From assembly GCA_002385885.1 (NCBI GenBank), contig DGEI01000018.1:43123-107122 (forward strand): a stretch of DNA of 64,000 nt, given 5' to 3'. Positions 1-12,599 of this stretch are shown in pieces (the first letter of the stretch is position 1; each line of letters starts with the position of its first letter). The DNA is from Firmicutes bacterium UBA3930 (GTDB lineage Bacteria > Bacillota > Clostridia > Caldicoprobacterales > Caldicoprobacteraceae). The notes beneath the pieces were generated by a model, which saw nothing but the letters and a program-made list of their open reading frames with translations, was not told the DNA's origin and ran no database searches. Position numbers and translations under genes: made by a program.

Positions 1-32
1 AGCCTTAAGCACCAGCAGGCGGAATAATATTC
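1..32. repeat. Partial copy of palindromic intergenic repeat (copy 1)
   Basis: The first 32 bases match, with a few substitutions and a 3-bp deletion, the reverse complement of the left arm of the element at 35136-35297. Shared blocks are AGCCTT, then AGC, then GGCGGAATA and TATTC. The copy runs off the left edge of the window, so its full extent is unknown. It lies upstream of the rpiA promoter. Two other copies are at 35136-35297 and around 39852-39966. Confidence 0.6.
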
Positions 33-99
33 TTGGCACATCAAACCGGGGATTATTTTTTACGAAATTCGCATTATGATCTCATGAAGCATTTTCGTA

Positions 100-129
100 T
101 TGCAATAGCAAGTTGTTCTGGGGTATAAT
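100..129 (+). promoter_or_regulatory. Sigma-A-type promoter for rpiA-upp
   Basis: TTGCAA at 100-105 and TATAAT at 124-129 are separated by 18 bp, with the ribosome binding site GGAGGGA at 144-150. It is the only good promoter seen before rpiA. Confidence 0.6.
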
Positions 130-161
130 ATTAAAGAATATGCGGAGGGAGTTGTTGTATC

Positions 162-869
162 ATGAAAGTAGCATCGGATAATGCAAGCTTCAAAAAAATG
201 GTAGGTACAGCAGCAGCCGATTTAGTGAAAAGCGGCATGGTTGTCGGCATTGGTACCGGCTCTACTGTAGCTTTTTTTATTGAGGAATTAGGGCGAAGGG
301 TTAAAGATGGATTATCAATTTGTGGTGTACCGACTTCCTATCAATCCAAGCTTATGTGTACCCAATTAGGGATACCTGTACAGGAACCCTCTTTGATTGA
401 TAAGTTGGATCTTGCCATTGACGGGGCTGATGAGATTGATTACAGCTTAAATGCCATTAAAGGCGGTGGCGCAGCTCATACCATTGAGAAGATTATTGCA
501 GCTATGGCTGATGAATTTGTTCTTATTGGAGATCATTCCAAGTTAGTTGAACGCCTGGCTTCTTCGTTTCCGGTTCCAATTGAGGTTATACCGGCAGCAC
601 TTGGATTGGTAATGAAGAGGGTAAAGGAGACAGGTGCAGATCCACAATTGAGAGTTGCGGTGAAAAAGGATGGTCCGGTGGTAACCGATAACGGTAATTT
701 TGTAGTGGACTTGTATTTTTCCGATGCGCCTGATATACATAAGATAAATCATACACTGATATCTATTCCAGGAGTTGTGGAGACGGGCCTTTTTATAGGG
801 ATGGCTCAAAAAGCCCTTATTGCAGGACCTGAAGGACTTAAAGCATTGACAGCGGAGAGAGGGAGCTGA
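162..869 (+). CDS. rpiA: Ribose-5-phosphate isomerase A
   Basis: Interconverts ribose 5-phosphate and ribulose 5-phosphate in the cytosolic non-oxidative pentose phosphate pathway. The 235-residue product has the usual RpiA length. It shows the family blocks: GTGSTV near residue 32 (phosphate binding), DGADEID near residue 87 with the catalytic acidic residues, and KGGGAA near residue 100. The ATG start follows GGAGGGA by 11 bp. It is followed by upp after about 70 bp on the same strand, consistent with a small nucleotide and pentose supply unit ahead of the ATPase operon. Identification is firm. Confidence 0.95.
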   Translation: MKVASDNASFKKMVGTAAADLVKSGMVVGIGTGSTVAFFIEELGRRVKDGLSICGVPTSYQSKLMCTQLGIPVQEPSLIDKLDLAIDGADEIDYSLNAIKGGGAAHTIEKIIAAMADEFVLIGDHSKLVERLASSFPVPIEVIPAALGLVMKRVKETGADPQLRVAVKKDGPVVTDNGNFVVDLYFSDAPDIHKINHTLISIPGVVETGLFIGMAQKALIAGPEGLKALTAERGS

Positions 870-938
870 TCCCTTTTATTTTTGTTCATTATGTTCAATC
901 ATTTTAGATAAGCCTATGAAAAAGGAGAGAAAATAATA

Positions 939-1568
939 ATGGGGAAAGTACATGTTTTGGATCATCCGCTAATCCAGCACAAGCTGTCTCTGATACGGGA
1001 TAAGGAGACAGGCTCAAAAGAGTTTAGAGAGCTTGTAGAAGAACTGGCTTTGCTTATGGCATATGAAGTTACCAGGGATTTGCCTCTTAAGGAAGTGGAG
1101 ATTGAAACGCCGGTTGCAAAGGCAAAAGCCAGGGTTATATCCGGGAAAAAGCTGGGGATAGTGCCCATTCTGAGAGCAGGCCTGGGAATGGTTGATGGCA
1201 TGCTTAAGCTGATTCCGGCCGCAAAGGTTGGACATATAGGACTGTATCGCGACCCCGAAACATTAGAGCCGGTTGAATATTACTGCAAACTGCCCTATGA
1301 TGTTGAGGAGAGGGAAATAATTATAATCGATCCTATGCTGGCCACCGGAGGTTCGGCTTCGGCAGCCATAAGTTTTATAAAGCAAAAAGGAGTAAAAAAT
1401 ATAAAACTTATGTGCCTGATAGCCGCGCCTGAAGGTATAGCCCGGGTTGAAAAGGATCACAGTGACGTGGATATTTTTGCTGCTGCTGTTGACGAATGCC
1501 TGAATGAACATGGATATATAGTGCCGGGTCTGGGGGACGCCGGTGACAGATTGTTCGGCACAAAATAG
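939..1568 (+). CDS. upp: Uracil phosphoribosyltransferase
   Basis: Salvages uracil to UMP using PRPP in the cytosol. The 209 residues match the normal Upp length. The PRPP-binding signature [12 protein letters not shown] lies near residue 127, and the C-terminal [11 protein letters not shown] is typical of the family, where it forms the uracil-binding end. The start codon ATG follows the ribosome binding site AAGGAGAG. In many Firmicutes upp sits directly upstream of ATP synthase genes; here the same place is taken by a V/A-type ATPase operon, which begins 43 bp downstream. No terminator is visible between them, so they may be cotranscribed. Confidence 0.95.
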   Translation: MGKVHVLDHPLIQHKLSLIRDKETGSKEFRELVEELALLMAYEVTRDLPLKEVEIETPVAKAKARVISGKKLGIVPILRAGLGMVDGMLKLIPAAKVGHIGLYRDPETLEPVEYYCKLPYDVEEREIIIIDPMLATGGSASAAISFIKQKGVKNIKLMCLIAAPEGIARVEKDHSDVDIFAAAVDECLNEHGYIVPGLGDAGDRLFGTK

Positions 1569-1611
1569 TTTTAAATGAGCAGACAGCCGCTGGAAAGAGG
1601 TGAAGAAATCA

Positions 1612-1924
1612 ATGATTATGGATGCCATGTATGAAATAAGACAAATAGAGGAACAAGCCCAGGACATCAGGAAACAGGCCATGGAGAAGGCCAGGGACAT
1701 CTTAAACCAGGCGGAACAATATGGAAACGATCTTGTATCCGGTATCACACAGCAGGGGCAGCAGGAAAGGCAGGACTTTATAAAGCAGGCTGAGGAAGAA
1801 GCTGAAAGAGAGATTGAAGAGTTGAACAAAAAAATAGATGACGAATGTGAAAGGATTCGACATCTTGCTCAGGACAGGATGGATGAAGCCATTTCCTTGG
1901 TTTTAGGAAAGGTTGTGAATATAA

Positions 1925-1938
<14 letters not shown>
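1612..1938 (+). CDS. V/A-type ATPase peripheral stalk subunit (H/G-like)
   Basis: A 108-residue, highly charged, almost entirely helical coiled-coil protein rich in Glu, Gln, Lys and Arg, as expected for the small peripheral stalk subunit (AhaH/NtpF type) that pairs with subunit E. No enzymatic motif is present. ATG 1612 is preferred because AAGAGGTG lies 9 bp upstream; a GTG at 1600 in the same frame would lie inside that site. The 3' end overlaps the start of the next gene (GTG at 1925), indicating translational coupling. It is first in the ATPase operon, the usual place. Assignment rests on composition, size and position. Confidence 0.85.
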
Positions 1939-4427
<2,489 letters not shown>

Positions 4428-4438
4428 GAGTGAAAGCC

Positions 4439-5056
4439 ATGACCGGAATTGAAAAAATAAAGCAGCGAATTTTAGAAGATGCCCAAAAAGAAGCTGATGA
4501 AATAATAAAGGCAGCTCAGGATAAGGCGCAAGGCTTAAAGGAAAACAAGGAAGCTGAAGCCGGCAGGCTGAAAAAGCAGTTGACAAAAGAAAATTTGGAA
4601 GCAGCCCGAGAACATAAAAAAAGAATACTGACGGTTGCCCAGCTGGAGATGAGGAAAAAAGTGCTGGCTGCAAAGCAGGAGATGATGGATGCGGTATTCA
4701 GCGGCACAATTGACAGAATTAAAAACATGCCGGATGATGAATATCGGAAAGTTATCGCTTCTGCCCTCCTTAACCTACCTATTGAGGGAGATGAGGAGGT
4801 AGTGTTTTCAGTATATGATGAGCACCGGCTGGATCAAAAGTTTTTGGACCAGGTGAATGAACTTCTCAGCAAGCAGGGAAGGAAAGGCTGTTTACGATTG
4901 GCTCCTGACAGGGGACAGTTCAGGGCAGGCTTTATCCTCAGAACCGGGGGAATAGAAATAAATAATTCTTTTGAGGCTGTTATTAAAACATTGAGAGACG
5001 AGATGGAGCCTCAGGTGGCAGATATTCTGTTTGGCGGGCTATCTTTAGATACATGA
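4439..5056 (+). CDS. V/A-type ATPase peripheral stalk subunit E
   Basis: A 205-residue peripheral stalk protein. The first 100 residues form a Lys/Glu/Ala-rich helix (repeated AQKEADEIIKAA-type heptads) and the C-terminal half is the globular domain that contacts subunit B. The start at ATG 4439 lies 8 bp after GGAG; a GTG at 4430 would overlap that site. It is followed by 174 bp without a gene before subunit C, the largest gap in this operon. I found no convincing hairpin or extra gene in that gap. Confidence 0.9.
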   Translation: MTGIEKIKQRILEDAQKEADEIIKAAQDKAQGLKENKEAEAGRLKKQLTKENLEAAREHKKRILTVAQLEMRKKVLAAKQEMMDAVFSGTIDRIKNMPDDEYRKVIASALLNLPIEGDEEVVFSVYDEHRLDQKFLDQVNELLSKQGRKGCLRLAPDRGQFRAGFILRTGGIEINNSFEAVIKTLRDEMEPQVADILFGGLSLDT

Positions 5057-5230
5057 ACTGATAAATATAGGTATTGTCAATGAAATTGGGATAAGCTGAT
5101 AATTTGATTTTGATATTGATAATGTTTTTCACGGCAGTGTAGGAAACGCTGTCAAGGATTACGAATATTGGCATTGGTGACAAGGCTAATTGCATTATGT
5201 TGTACAGCTAATCATAGAAAGGATGATATA

Positions 5231-6235
5231 ATGCCTCAGCCCAGCTATACGTACGGGGTGGCGCGGGTGCGGGTTTTGGAAACAAAACTGCTTGGCCGTG
5301 ACAGAATTGAAAGAATGGCAGATGCCCCTTCTGCGGAGGATGTACTCAAGATTTTGGCTGAGACAAGCTATGCTCCTCTGGTGGCCGAGATAGGGTCTCC
5401 TCATGATTATGAAGAGATACTTATCAGGGAGATGAAGAGGGTTCGTGATTTTATCGGGGAAATCTCTCCGGATTCGGATATTATGAGCTTGTTTTTTCTG
5501 AAATATGATTTTCACAACCTTAAAGTTTTGCTCAAAAATATGTATTTGAGCAATGAGAACGATGATTTGGCTCTGTCCGAAATGGGGGCCATCCCTATTG
5601 AGGTGTTAAAGGCCGGGCTTGAGGATGAAGGCCATAAGGCCATGCCCTGGTTTATGGCAGATGCTGTCCGGCAAATTGAGGATATGTTTGTCATTAAGAT
5701 TGATCCTCAGAAGATAGATACTGTTTTGGATCGGGCAATGTACGATTATATTTTCAGTGTTTGCCGGAAAACAAGGAATCCGTTTGCCACACAATACTTC
5801 AGGAAGCAGGTGGATCTTATCAATCTTCGTTCGCTGTTGCGAGCTAAAAGGCTGGGAGAAAACTTTGATTTCCTTAAGGATTTGTTGATTCCATACGGGG
5901 ATTTGGATATCTCATATTTTGCTGATGCTATTGAACAGGCATATGAGAATATAATAAGCACATTGGAATACACTCCCTACGGTAAACTGGCAGCCGAGGG
6001 AATCCAGGACTTTTTGAGAAATGGGAATCTGACAGCGTTTGAAAAAATGATGGATGATTATCTGATGGAATATGTGCGATCGGTTAAGCACAATCCCTTT
6101 GGGATAGAGGCTATAGTAGGGTATCTGCTGGGTAAAGAAAATGAAATAAAGCTTATTCGTATAATTATGGTAGGAAAACTCAACAACATGCCTGCAGAAA
6201 AAATTCGCGAGAGGTTACGTGATGTCTATGTATAA
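5231..6235 (+). CDS. V/A-type ATPase subunit C (central stalk cap on the ring)
   Basis: A 334-residue soluble helical protein of the V/A subunit C (d) family, which sits in the mouth of the K ring and couples it to the D/F shaft. The opening YGVARVRVLETKLL, the internal DFHNLKVLLK and the C-terminal KENEIKLIRIIMVGKLN are typical of this family. ATG 5231 has AAAGGATG in the right place, so the in-frame extension back to 5168 is not used. The 3' end overlaps the F gene by 14 bp. Confidence 0.92.
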   Translation: MPQPSYTYGVARVRVLETKLLGRDRIERMADAPSAEDVLKILAETSYAPLVAEIGSPHDYEEILIREMKRVRDFIGEISPDSDIMSLFFLKYDFHNLKVLLKNMYLSNENDDLALSEMGAIPIEVLKAGLEDEGHKAMPWFMADAVRQIEDMFVIKIDPQKIDTVLDRAMYDYIFSVCRKTRNPFATQYFRKQVDLINLRSLLRAKRLGENFDFLKDLLIPYGDLDISYFADAIEQAYENIISTLEYTPYGKLAAEGIQDFLRNGNLTAFEKMMDDYLMEYVRSVKHNPFGIEAIVGYLLGKENEIKLIRIIMVGKLNNMPAEKIRERLRDVYV

Positions 6236-6551
6236 AATGGGAGTTATTGGCGACAGGGATTCCATACTGGGGTTTAAAGTATTAGGGCTTTCGGTTTTTC
6301 CTGTAACACAGCCCGAAGAGGCTGCCAGACTTATACACAGGTTAGCCAGGGAAAACTATGCTGTTCTTTTCTTGACAGAGAATATTGCCAAAGATATTCA
6401 GGAGACCATTGATAGATACAGTGCTGTGCCTTTTCCGGTGATAACGCTTATTCCAAACAACGCCGGAAGTTTGGGCCTTGGGCTCAAAGGCGTCAGGACC
6501 AGTGTGGAAAAGGCTTTAGGAGTTGACATATTATTTGGAGAGCGAGGGTAG
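6222..6551 (+). CDS. V/A-type ATPase subunit F
   Basis: A small central-shaft regulatory subunit of 109 residues. The opening MGVIGDRDSILGFKVLGL is the classic subunit F pattern (GD-D followed by FKLAG-like), and GSLGLGLKGVRTSVEKALGVDIL near the end is also typical. ATG 6222 lies 7 bp after GAGAGG; ATG 6228 is an alternative. It overlaps the C gene and is followed 7 bp later by the catalytic A gene. Confidence 0.92.
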   Translation: MSMYKMGVIGDRDSILGFKVLGLSVFPVTQPEEAARLIHRLARENYAVLFLTENIAKDIQETIDRYSAVPFPVITLIPNNAGSLGLGLKGVRTSVEKALGVDILFGERG

Positions 6552-6558
6552 GTAAGCT

Positions 6559-8331
6559 ATGCAAGGTAAAATCGTAAAGGTATCCGGGCCGCTTGTTGTT
6601 GCTGAGGGAATGGCAGATGCAAAGATGTTTGATGTGGTCCGGGTAAGCGACAGGCGACTTATTGGAGAAATAATCGAGCTGCGGGGGGATAAAGCCTCAA
6701 TCCAGGTTTATGAAGAGACTTCCGGACTTGGACCCGGTGAACCTGTATATTCAACAGGCGAGCCCCTGAGTGTGGAACTGGGGCCGGGGCTTATTGAATC
6801 CATATTTGACGGAATCCAGCGTCCTCTCACCCTCATCCGGGAGAAGGTTGGAGACCGGATTGTCAGGGGGGTGGAGGTACCTTCTCTGGATCGGGAAAAG
6901 AAATGGGAATTTGTTCCCGGGGTGAAACCGGGGGATAAGGTGGAAACCGGTGATATAGTAGGAATTGTACAGGAAACTTCGATAGTGGAACATCGTGTGA
7001 TGGTACCTGCTGGTGTACAGGGATCCATAGAGTGGGTGCATGAAGGACCGGCTACCGTTGTTGACCCAATTGCAAAGGTAAAAACTGATGATGGAACAGT
7101 TATTGATATAACGATGATGCAGCGGACTCCTGTGCGTATCGGCAGAAAATACAGGGAAAAACTCCCGCCGGCTTTCCCTATGATGACGGGGCAGCGGGTT
7201 ATAGATACCTTTTTCCCTGTAGCAAAAGGCGGAGTTGCTGCCGTACCGGGCCCCTTTGGAAGCGGTAAAACGGTGGTACAGCATCAGCTGGCCAAGTGGG
7301 CCGATGCTGATATTATAGTATACGTAGGCTGCGGAGAACGGGGCAATGAAATGACCGACGTGCTTATGGAGTTTCCCCAGCTTAAGGATCCTAAAACCGG
7401 GGAGCCGCTTATGAAACGCACCGTGCTGATTGCCAATACGTCTGACATGCCGGTTGCAGCCCGTGAGGCATCCATATATACAGGAATAACAATTGCCGAA
7501 TATTTCAGGGATATGGGTTATAGCGTTGCCATTATGGCCGATTCGACATCGAGATGGGCAGAAGCTCTTCGTGAAATGTCAGGACGCCTCGAAGAAATGC
7601 CGGGTGAAGAAGGTTATCCTGCGTATCTTGGTTCACGGCTTGCTGAATTTTATGAAAGGGCCGGCAGAGTAGTATGTTTTGGGAATGATAACCGTGAGGG
7701 CGCCATAACGGCTATTGGCGCTGTATCTCCGCCCGGAGGCGATTTTTCCGAGCCGGTCACACAGGGTACATTGCGTATTGTTAAGGTATTCTGGGCGCTT
7801 GATGCCCAGCTGGCATACCGAAGGCATTTTCCTGCCATAAACTGGCTGACCAGTTATTCGTTATACCTGGATAGGCTGGATGAATGGTACAGAAGCGAAG
7901 CTTCAGAGGAATGGGTTAAGCTCAGACAGGAAGCTATGACGATACTTCAGGAAGAATCCCAGCTGGAAGAGATAGTAAGGCTGGTTGGTGTGGACGCCTT
8001 GTCGGTAAAGGATCGTTTAATATTGGAAACGGCCAGGTCTATAAGAGAAGACTATCTGCACCAGAACGCCTTCCATGATGTGGATACTTATACTTCTCTT
8101 GATAAGCAGTTTAAGATGCTGAAGTTAATCCTTGAATTCCATCGCCTGGGGCAACAGGCTCTTGAATCAGGAGCTGAATTAAGCCAGGTTACGAATCTTA
8201 CGGTACGAGAGCGTATCGGCCGTGCAAAATATATTCCCGAAGATCAGTTGGACCAGCTGGATGATATTATGAAAGAGCTAAGAGAGCAGATGTCGTCTCT
8301 GATGTCAGAGGGAGGATTGGTTTATGCTTAA
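6559..8331 (+). CDS. V/A-type ATPase catalytic subunit A
   Basis: The nucleotide-hydrolysing subunit of the headpiece: 590 residues with an N-terminal beta barrel, the inserted non-homologous region typical of A subunits (about residues 115-190), and the Walker A motif GPFGSGKT near residue 232. GERGNEM and [24 protein letters not shown] form the nucleotide-site and family signature blocks. Length matches bacterial and archaeal A subunits. The 3' end overlaps the B gene by 8 bp, fitting equal-stoichiometry translation. Confidence 0.97.
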   Translation: MQGKIVKVSGPLVVAEGMADAKMFDVVRVSDRRLIGEIIELRGDKASIQVYEETSGLGPGEPVYSTGEPLSVELGPGLIESIFDGIQRPLTLIREKVGDRIVRGVEVPSLDREKKWEFVPGVKPGDKVETGDIVGIVQETSIVEHRVMVPAGVQGSIEWVHEGPATVVDPIAKVKTDDGTVIDITMMQRTPVRIGRKYREKLPPAFPMMTGQRVIDTFFPVAKGGVAAVPGPFGSGKTVVQHQLAKWADADIIVYVGCGERGNEMTDVLMEFPQLKDPKTGEPLMKRTVLIANTSDMPVAAREASIYTGITIAEYFRDMGYSVAIMADSTSRWAEALREMSGRLEEMPGEEGYPAYLGSRLAEFYERAGRVVCFGNDNREGAITAIGAVSPPGGDFSEPVTQGTLRIVKVFWALDAQLAYRRHFPAINWLTSYSLYLDRLDEWYRSEASEEWVKLRQEAMTILQEESQLEEIVRLVGVDALSVKDRLILETARSIREDYLHQNAFHDVDTYTSLDKQFKMLKLILEFHRLGQQALESGAELSQVTNLTVRERIGRAKYIPEDQLDQLDDIMKELREQMSSLMSEGGLVYA

Positions 8332-9709
8332 GGAATACAGAACCATAACCGAGGTAGTAGGCCCCCTGATGCTGGTAGAGCATGTTGAGGGAGCAAAATA
8401 CAATGAACTGGTAGAAATTGAACAGGCCAATGGCGAGATTCGAAGAGGCCGGGTTCTTGAGGTGGATGGAGATAAAGCCCTGGTACAGCTGTTTGAAGGT
8501 TCTCATGGTTTGAGGATTGCTGACAGCAAAGCGAGGTTCCTTGGCAGAAGCATTGAACTGGCTGTGTCAAGGGATATGCTGGGACGGGTGTTCGATGGGA
8601 TGGGACGAACAATAGACGGCGGGCCAAACATAATCCCAAAGAAGCGGATGGACATCAATGGCGAGCCCTTAAATCCTGCTGCACGGGACTATCCATCCGA
8701 GTTTATACAAACCGGTATTTCGGCCATTGATGGTTTAAATACGCTGGTCCGGGGGCAAAAACTGCCGGTATTTTCGGGCGCAGGCCTGCCTCATGCCCAG
8801 CTGGCTGCCCAGATTGCTCGGCAGGCCCAGGTGCTGGGAAGCGAAAGCGAATTTGCTGTGGTATTTGCTGCTATAGGTATAACGTTTGAGGAAGCTGATT
8901 TTTTTGTTTCGGATTTCCGCAGGACCGGAGCTATTGATCGTGCGGTGCTCTTTATGAATTTAGCCAACGATCCGGCTATTGAGCGTATTTCCACACCCCG
9001 TATGGCGTTAACGGCAGCAGAGTATCTTGCCTATGAAGAGGATATGCATGTGCTTGTTATATTAACCGACATTACCAATTATGCTGAGGCACTCAGAGAG
9101 GTTTCGGCAGCCCGTAAGGAGGTGCCGGGACGCAGGGGTTATCCCGGATATATGTATACCGACCTGGCCACTATGTATGAAAGGGCAGGGAGAATACGCG
9201 GGAAAAGGGGTTCAATTACCCAGATACCCATATTGACAATGCCGGAAGATGATAAAACCCATCCTATTCCGGACTTGACAGGTTATATTACCGAAGGGCA
9301 GATAATTTTGAGCAGGGAGCTTCATCGTAAGGGTGTAACTCCCCCAATAGATGTTTTGCCGTCACTGTCCCGTCTTAAAGATAAAGGAATTGGTGAGGGA
9401 AAAACCCGTGAGGATCATGCCGATACCATGAACCAGCTGTTTGCTGCTTATGCCAGGGGCAAGGAAGCTGAAGAACTTGCTGTTGTTTTAGGTGAAGCCG
9501 CTCTTAGTGATGTGGATAAGCTCTATGCAAAATTTTCAGATGAATTTGAGAAGCGCTATGTATCTCAGGGATATGAGGCCAACCGGTCCATAGAAGAGAC
9601 TTTGAATCTGGGGTGGGAACTTCTGTCAATACTACCCAAAAATGAACTTAGACGTATACGTGATGAATACATTGATAAATACCTTCCCGATAAAAAAGGG
9701 GATGATTAA
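8324..9709 (+). CDS. V/A-type ATPase subunit B
   Basis: The non-catalytic partner of subunit A in the A3B3 headpiece: 461 residues. The region equivalent to the P-loop reads [11 protein letters not shown] and lacks the GKT of a working Walker A motif, as in other B subunits. Conserved blocks [22 protein letters not shown] and [30 protein letters not shown] are present. ATG 8324 overlaps the A gene by 8 bp and gives the standard beginning [14 protein letters not shown]. Confidence 0.96.
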   Translation: MLKEYRTITEVVGPLMLVEHVEGAKYNELVEIEQANGEIRRGRVLEVDGDKALVQLFEGSHGLRIADSKARFLGRSIELAVSRDMLGRVFDGMGRTIDGGPNIIPKKRMDINGEPLNPAARDYPSEFIQTGISAIDGLNTLVRGQKLPVFSGAGLPHAQLAAQIARQAQVLGSESEFAVVFAAIGITFEEADFFVSDFRRTGAIDRAVLFMNLANDPAIERISTPRMALTAAEYLAYEEDMHVLVILTDITNYAEALREVSAARKEVPGRRGYPGYMYTDLATMYERAGRIRGKRGSITQIPILTMPEDDKTHPIPDLTGYITEGQIILSRELHRKGVTPPIDVLPSLSRLKDKGIGEGKTREDHADTMNQLFAAYARGKEAEELAVVLGEAALSDVDKLYAKFSDEFEKRYVSQGYEANRSIEETLNLGWELLSILPKNELRRIRDEYIDKYLPDKKGDD

Positions 9710-9712
9710 CGT

Positions 9713-10369
9713 ATGGCAGTAATGAGGGTTAATCCCACAAGGATGGAGCTTACCCGTTTGAAAAAAAGGCTTCAGGTGGCTGTCAGGGGCCATAAGCTGC
9801 TGAAGGACAAGCGGGATGAGATGGTGCGCAGGTTTGTGGAACTGGTAAGACAGAATAAGAGATTAAGGGAGCAAGTGGAGGAAAAATTAACCCAGGCACT
9901 TAAGGACTTTTTAATGACACGGGCTGTTATGTCATCCGAAGTCCTGGAGGAGGCAATAATGTTTCCCAGCCGCAGGGTGGAGATTACGCCTTCAACAGGT
10001 AATATCATGGGAGTGGTGGTTCCGGTTATAGAATACAGGGAAGAAACCGATGAGGATGTTTCGCCTTACCCATATAGTTTTTCCACCACATCTGCCGAGC
10101 TGGACGGGGCTATACTGACATTGTCAGGGATTCTTCCGCTTATGATAGAACTGGCCGGGATGGAAAAGACATGCCAGATGTTGGCCGATGAAATAGAAAA
10201 AACCCGGCGAAGGGTAAATGCTTTGGAGTATATTGTAATTCCTCAGCTTGAAGAAACGATAAGATATATTACGATGAAACTGGATGAAGATGAGCGTGGA
10301 AACCGCACCAGGCTGATGAAGGTAAAGGACATGTTGGAAGAGAAGGATGCGGCTTTGAAACAAGCTTAA
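9713..10369 (+). CDS. V/A-type ATPase subunit D (central shaft)
   Basis: A 218-residue rotor shaft subunit made mostly of two long helices forming an antiparallel coiled coil. The opening RVNPTRMELTRLKKRLQVAVRGHKLLKDKRDEM is the D-family signature. It starts 3 bp after the B stop codon with GGGGATG as ribosome binding site. It is the last gene of the ATPase operon and is followed by a strong hairpin at 10437-10463. Confidence 0.95.
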   Translation: MAVMRVNPTRMELTRLKKRLQVAVRGHKLLKDKRDEMVRRFVELVRQNKRLREQVEEKLTQALKDFLMTRAVMSSEVLEEAIMFPSRRVEITPSTGNIMGVVVPVIEYREETDEDVSPYPYSFSTTSAELDGAILTLSGILPLMIELAGMEKTCQMLADEIEKTRRRVNALEYIVIPQLEETIRYITMKLDEDERGNRTRLMKVKDMLEEKDAALKQA

Positions 10370-10436
10370 AAAATTATTTTTTCGCCATGTTATAATAGGA
10401 TATATGTTACAATTTAATAAAGATTATGAATGTTAC

Positions 10437-10468
10437 AGGCTGCCGGACATTGTCCGGCAGCCTTCTTT
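10437..10468 (+). terminator. Terminator hairpin after the ATPase operon
   Basis: Perfect 13-bp arms, AGGCTGCCGGACA and its complement, are separated by one base and followed by TTCTTT. This places a strong stem between the convergent ends of the ATPase operon and the MutS2-like gene. The T-tract is modest on the plus strand and absent on the minus strand. Confidence 0.75.
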
Positions 10469-10484
10469 GATAATTCCGGCATAA

Positions 10485-12425
10485 TTATTTTTCATTTTCG
10501 TTTTTTATTTCGATGACCAGATTTGGGTCATGCTTCCGGGACATAATTTTCCTGGCTTTTCGATCATGAACCGTATCAAAGATGATGGAAAAATCGTAGT
10601 TTTCAGGGTAAAGCCGGTCTGCCGGTATATAAAGTTTCAGCCTTTTATAGTTTATCAGATGCTTTTCCTTCTTTATCTGTACCCCGACTTCGCCTTTTTC
10701 ATTGGCCTGCCGGTATACAATTCCGATGTTTTTCTGCGGATAAACTATAACACTGTCACCGATATTGAAAACAGCGGCTTTCGGATTTCTCTGTGTTCCC
10801 TTAATTTCCTGTTTTATAATTCTTTTTTGAACCGGTTTATTCCTGCCCGTATCATTTATCTTCTTTATTGAGCGCATTTCAGTGTCTGTAAAGCCTGGAG
10901 CCTTTTTTCCGTATGCAGCTGCAGCCGCTCTTTCAATCATTCGAAGGGGAAGTCCCAGACGCCGTGCTATATATAGAGCACAGCTTTCTCCGGCCTGCCC
11001 CATTTCCAGTTTGTATAACGGACGCAAACTTTGGCGGTCAAATGCCATCCGTGCATTGATAAGCCCCGGATAAACGTCTGCGAAATCCTTGAGTTCAGGA
11101 TAATGCGTGACAGCTACAAACAGGCAGTTTTTGGACATCAATTCTTCCAGAATAGCAACAGCCAGGCCCATCCCTTCCTTCGGATCGGTTCCTGAGCCAA
11201 GTTCATCCAGCAAAACCAGGGATTGATCGGTTGCCAGTTCCAGTATCTCAATAATGTTTGTCATATGCGAGGAAAAAGTTGACAGGTTTTCAGTTATACT
11301 TTGACCGTCGCCTATATCGCAAAGCACGTAATTATTTATGGTAAAACAGGCTTCTGCGGCCGGAACATGAAGGCCGCTTTGCGCCATCAGCGAAAGAAGA
11401 CCGATTGTTTTTAATGCGACGGTTTTTCCTCCGGTATTTGGGCCGGTTATAACCACTCCCCGGGTATTACCGCCTATCCGGAAATTGAGGGGAACAATAT
11501 TCTCTGAATTCAAAAGCGGATGTCTTCCGGATATTATTTCTATCTTTCTCTCAGTGGTTATGCCAGGCAAAGTGGCATTCATTGCAATGCTCAACTTGGC
11601 TTTTGCAAATATAAAATCAAGGCTTTCCATGGCTTCAATATTGATATTGATATATGCCAGGTGTTCCTCAACCAGAGCGGTTAACGCATACAGAATACGC
11701 CTTACTTCGTTTTCTTCCTCAATTTCCAGCAGGGCAATTTCTTTCTGGAGTTTTGAAACTGACGAAGGCTCGATGAAGTATGTGCTGCCGCTTTGGGATA
11801 TATCAATAACCGTTCCTTTGACCTGGTTTTTATACTCTCTCTTCACGGGCAGAGTATAGTGTCCGTTACGAGTGAATATAAAGCTTTCGGAAAACCAGTT
11901 CTTATTTCCTCGCAAAAGCGAATTGAGTTTTGCTTTGATTTGTTCACCGCTTATTGCAATTTTTCTTCTTATACCGGCAAGCAGCGGCGAAGCCCTGTCG
12001 TCTACCTTGTTTCCCCGGATCGATCGGTTTATCTCGTCTTCAACTGTTGACAGTTCATTGATTGAGTACCCGTACTGCGCTACGATTGAAGAGTGGGGCT
12101 GGGCTTTCATTAGATAATTTTTCAGCCTTCTGCAGGCGGTAAGAAAATTAGCGACCTTTACAAGCTCCTCCGGGGTAAGCATCCCTCCTTTGCCCAACAG
12201 TGATAATGACTTATTCAGGTCGTCCACTGATGATAAGGGAGGATCGCCATAATGCTCTATGATCGATCTTGCTTCGGTAGTTTCGTGTAAATGCCTGATC
12301 ACCTCAGCTTCTGAAAGAAACGGTTCAAGCTTACGGATTTTGTCCCTTACCCTGTCGGATAAGGCATGTTCCGTAAGCATATTGAGTACTTTATCAAATT
12401 CCAATGCCTGATAAATTCTTTTCAT
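10485..12425 (-). CDS. MutS2-family ATPase lacking the Smr nuclease domain
   Basis: A 646-residue protein of the MutS2 type. The helical core covers about residues 1-300. The ABC-type ATPase has Walker A GPNTGGKT near residue 328, Walker B and signature LVLLDELGSGTDP near 402, and the switch histidine in VTHYPEL. Full-length MutS2 (about 780 residues) ends in a C-terminal Smr nuclease domain. Here the C-terminus instead has a KOW-like segment (FNIGDSVIVYPQKNIGIVY) followed by DFSIIFDTVHDRKARKIMSRKH, and no LDLRG-type Smr opening. The gene end is clean with a terminator nearby, so this looks like a natural variant. MutS2 proteins act in recombination suppression and collided-ribosome splitting; which role applies here is unknown. 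The ATG has AAGGAGA upstream. Confidence 0.85.
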   Translation of the reverse strand: MKRIYQALEFDKVLNMLTEHALSDRVRDKIRKLEPFLSEAEVIRHLHETTEARSIIEHYGDPPLSSVDDLNKSLSLLGKGGMLTPEELVKVANFLTACRRLKNYLMKAQPHSSIVAQYGYSINELSTVEDEINRSIRGNKVDDRASPLLAGIRRKIAISGEQIKAKLNSLLRGNKNWFSESFIFTRNGHYTLPVKREYKNQVKGTVIDISQSGSTYFIEPSSVSKLQKEIALLEIEEENEVRRILYALTALVEEHLAYININIEAMESLDFIFAKAKLSIAMNATLPGITTERKIEIISGRHPLLNSENIVPLNFRIGGNTRGVVITGPNTGGKTVALKTIGLLSLMAQSGLHVPAAEACFTINNYVLCDIGDGQSITENLSTFSSHMTNIIEILELATDQSLVLLDELGSGTDPKEGMGLAVAILEELMSKNCLFVAVTHYPELKDFADVYPGLINARMAFDRQSLRPLYKLEMGQAGESCALYIARRLGLPLRMIERAAAAAYGKKAPGFTDTEMRSIKKINDTGRNKPVQKRIIKQEIKGTQRNPKAAVFNIGDSVIVYPQKNIGIVYRQANEKGEVGVQIKKEKHLINYKRLKLYIPADRLYPENYDFSIIFDTVHDRKARKIMSRKHDPNLVIEIKNENEK

Positions 12426-12442
12426 TCTGATTCAATCTCCTT

Positions 12443-12510
12443 CCAAAATAAAATGTAAAAGCCCGCAGGAAACATATCATGCCTGTCAATGACAGAATGC
12501 TCCTGCGGGC
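12443..12510 (-). terminator. Terminator-like hairpin directly before the MutS2-like gene
   Basis: On the minus strand GCCCGCAGGA (12510-12501) pairs with TCCTGCGGGC (12470-12461) and is followed by TTTTACATTTTATTTT, ending about 10 bp before the ribosome binding site of the MutS2-like gene. It could terminate an upstream RNA or act as an attenuator of the gene. No alternative antiterminator pairing was identified by eye. Confidence 0.7.
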
Positions 12511-12544
12511 AGCAAAACGGAGTTAAAATATATGCCGTTGAGGC

Positions 12545-12582
12545 TATAAATAAATAACTCGGCAAATATACATTGCCGAGTT
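12545..12582 (-). terminator. Hairpin terminator inside the MutS2 leader
   Basis: AACTCGGCAA (12556-12565) and TTGCCGAGTT (12573-12582) form a perfect 10-bp stem with a 7-base loop. On the minus strand it is followed by ATTTATTTATAG, a weak T-rich tail. The plus strand has only TTTTCTCTTT several bases later. Confidence 0.6.
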
Positions 12583-12599
12583 AAAAGTTTTCTCTTTCT

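Noticed and set aside
1263..1829. 188-codon minus-strand open frame across the upp / ATPase H boundary
   Set aside because: It is antisense to two recognised genes and has Cys/Ser-rich low-quality composition typical of a shadow frame.
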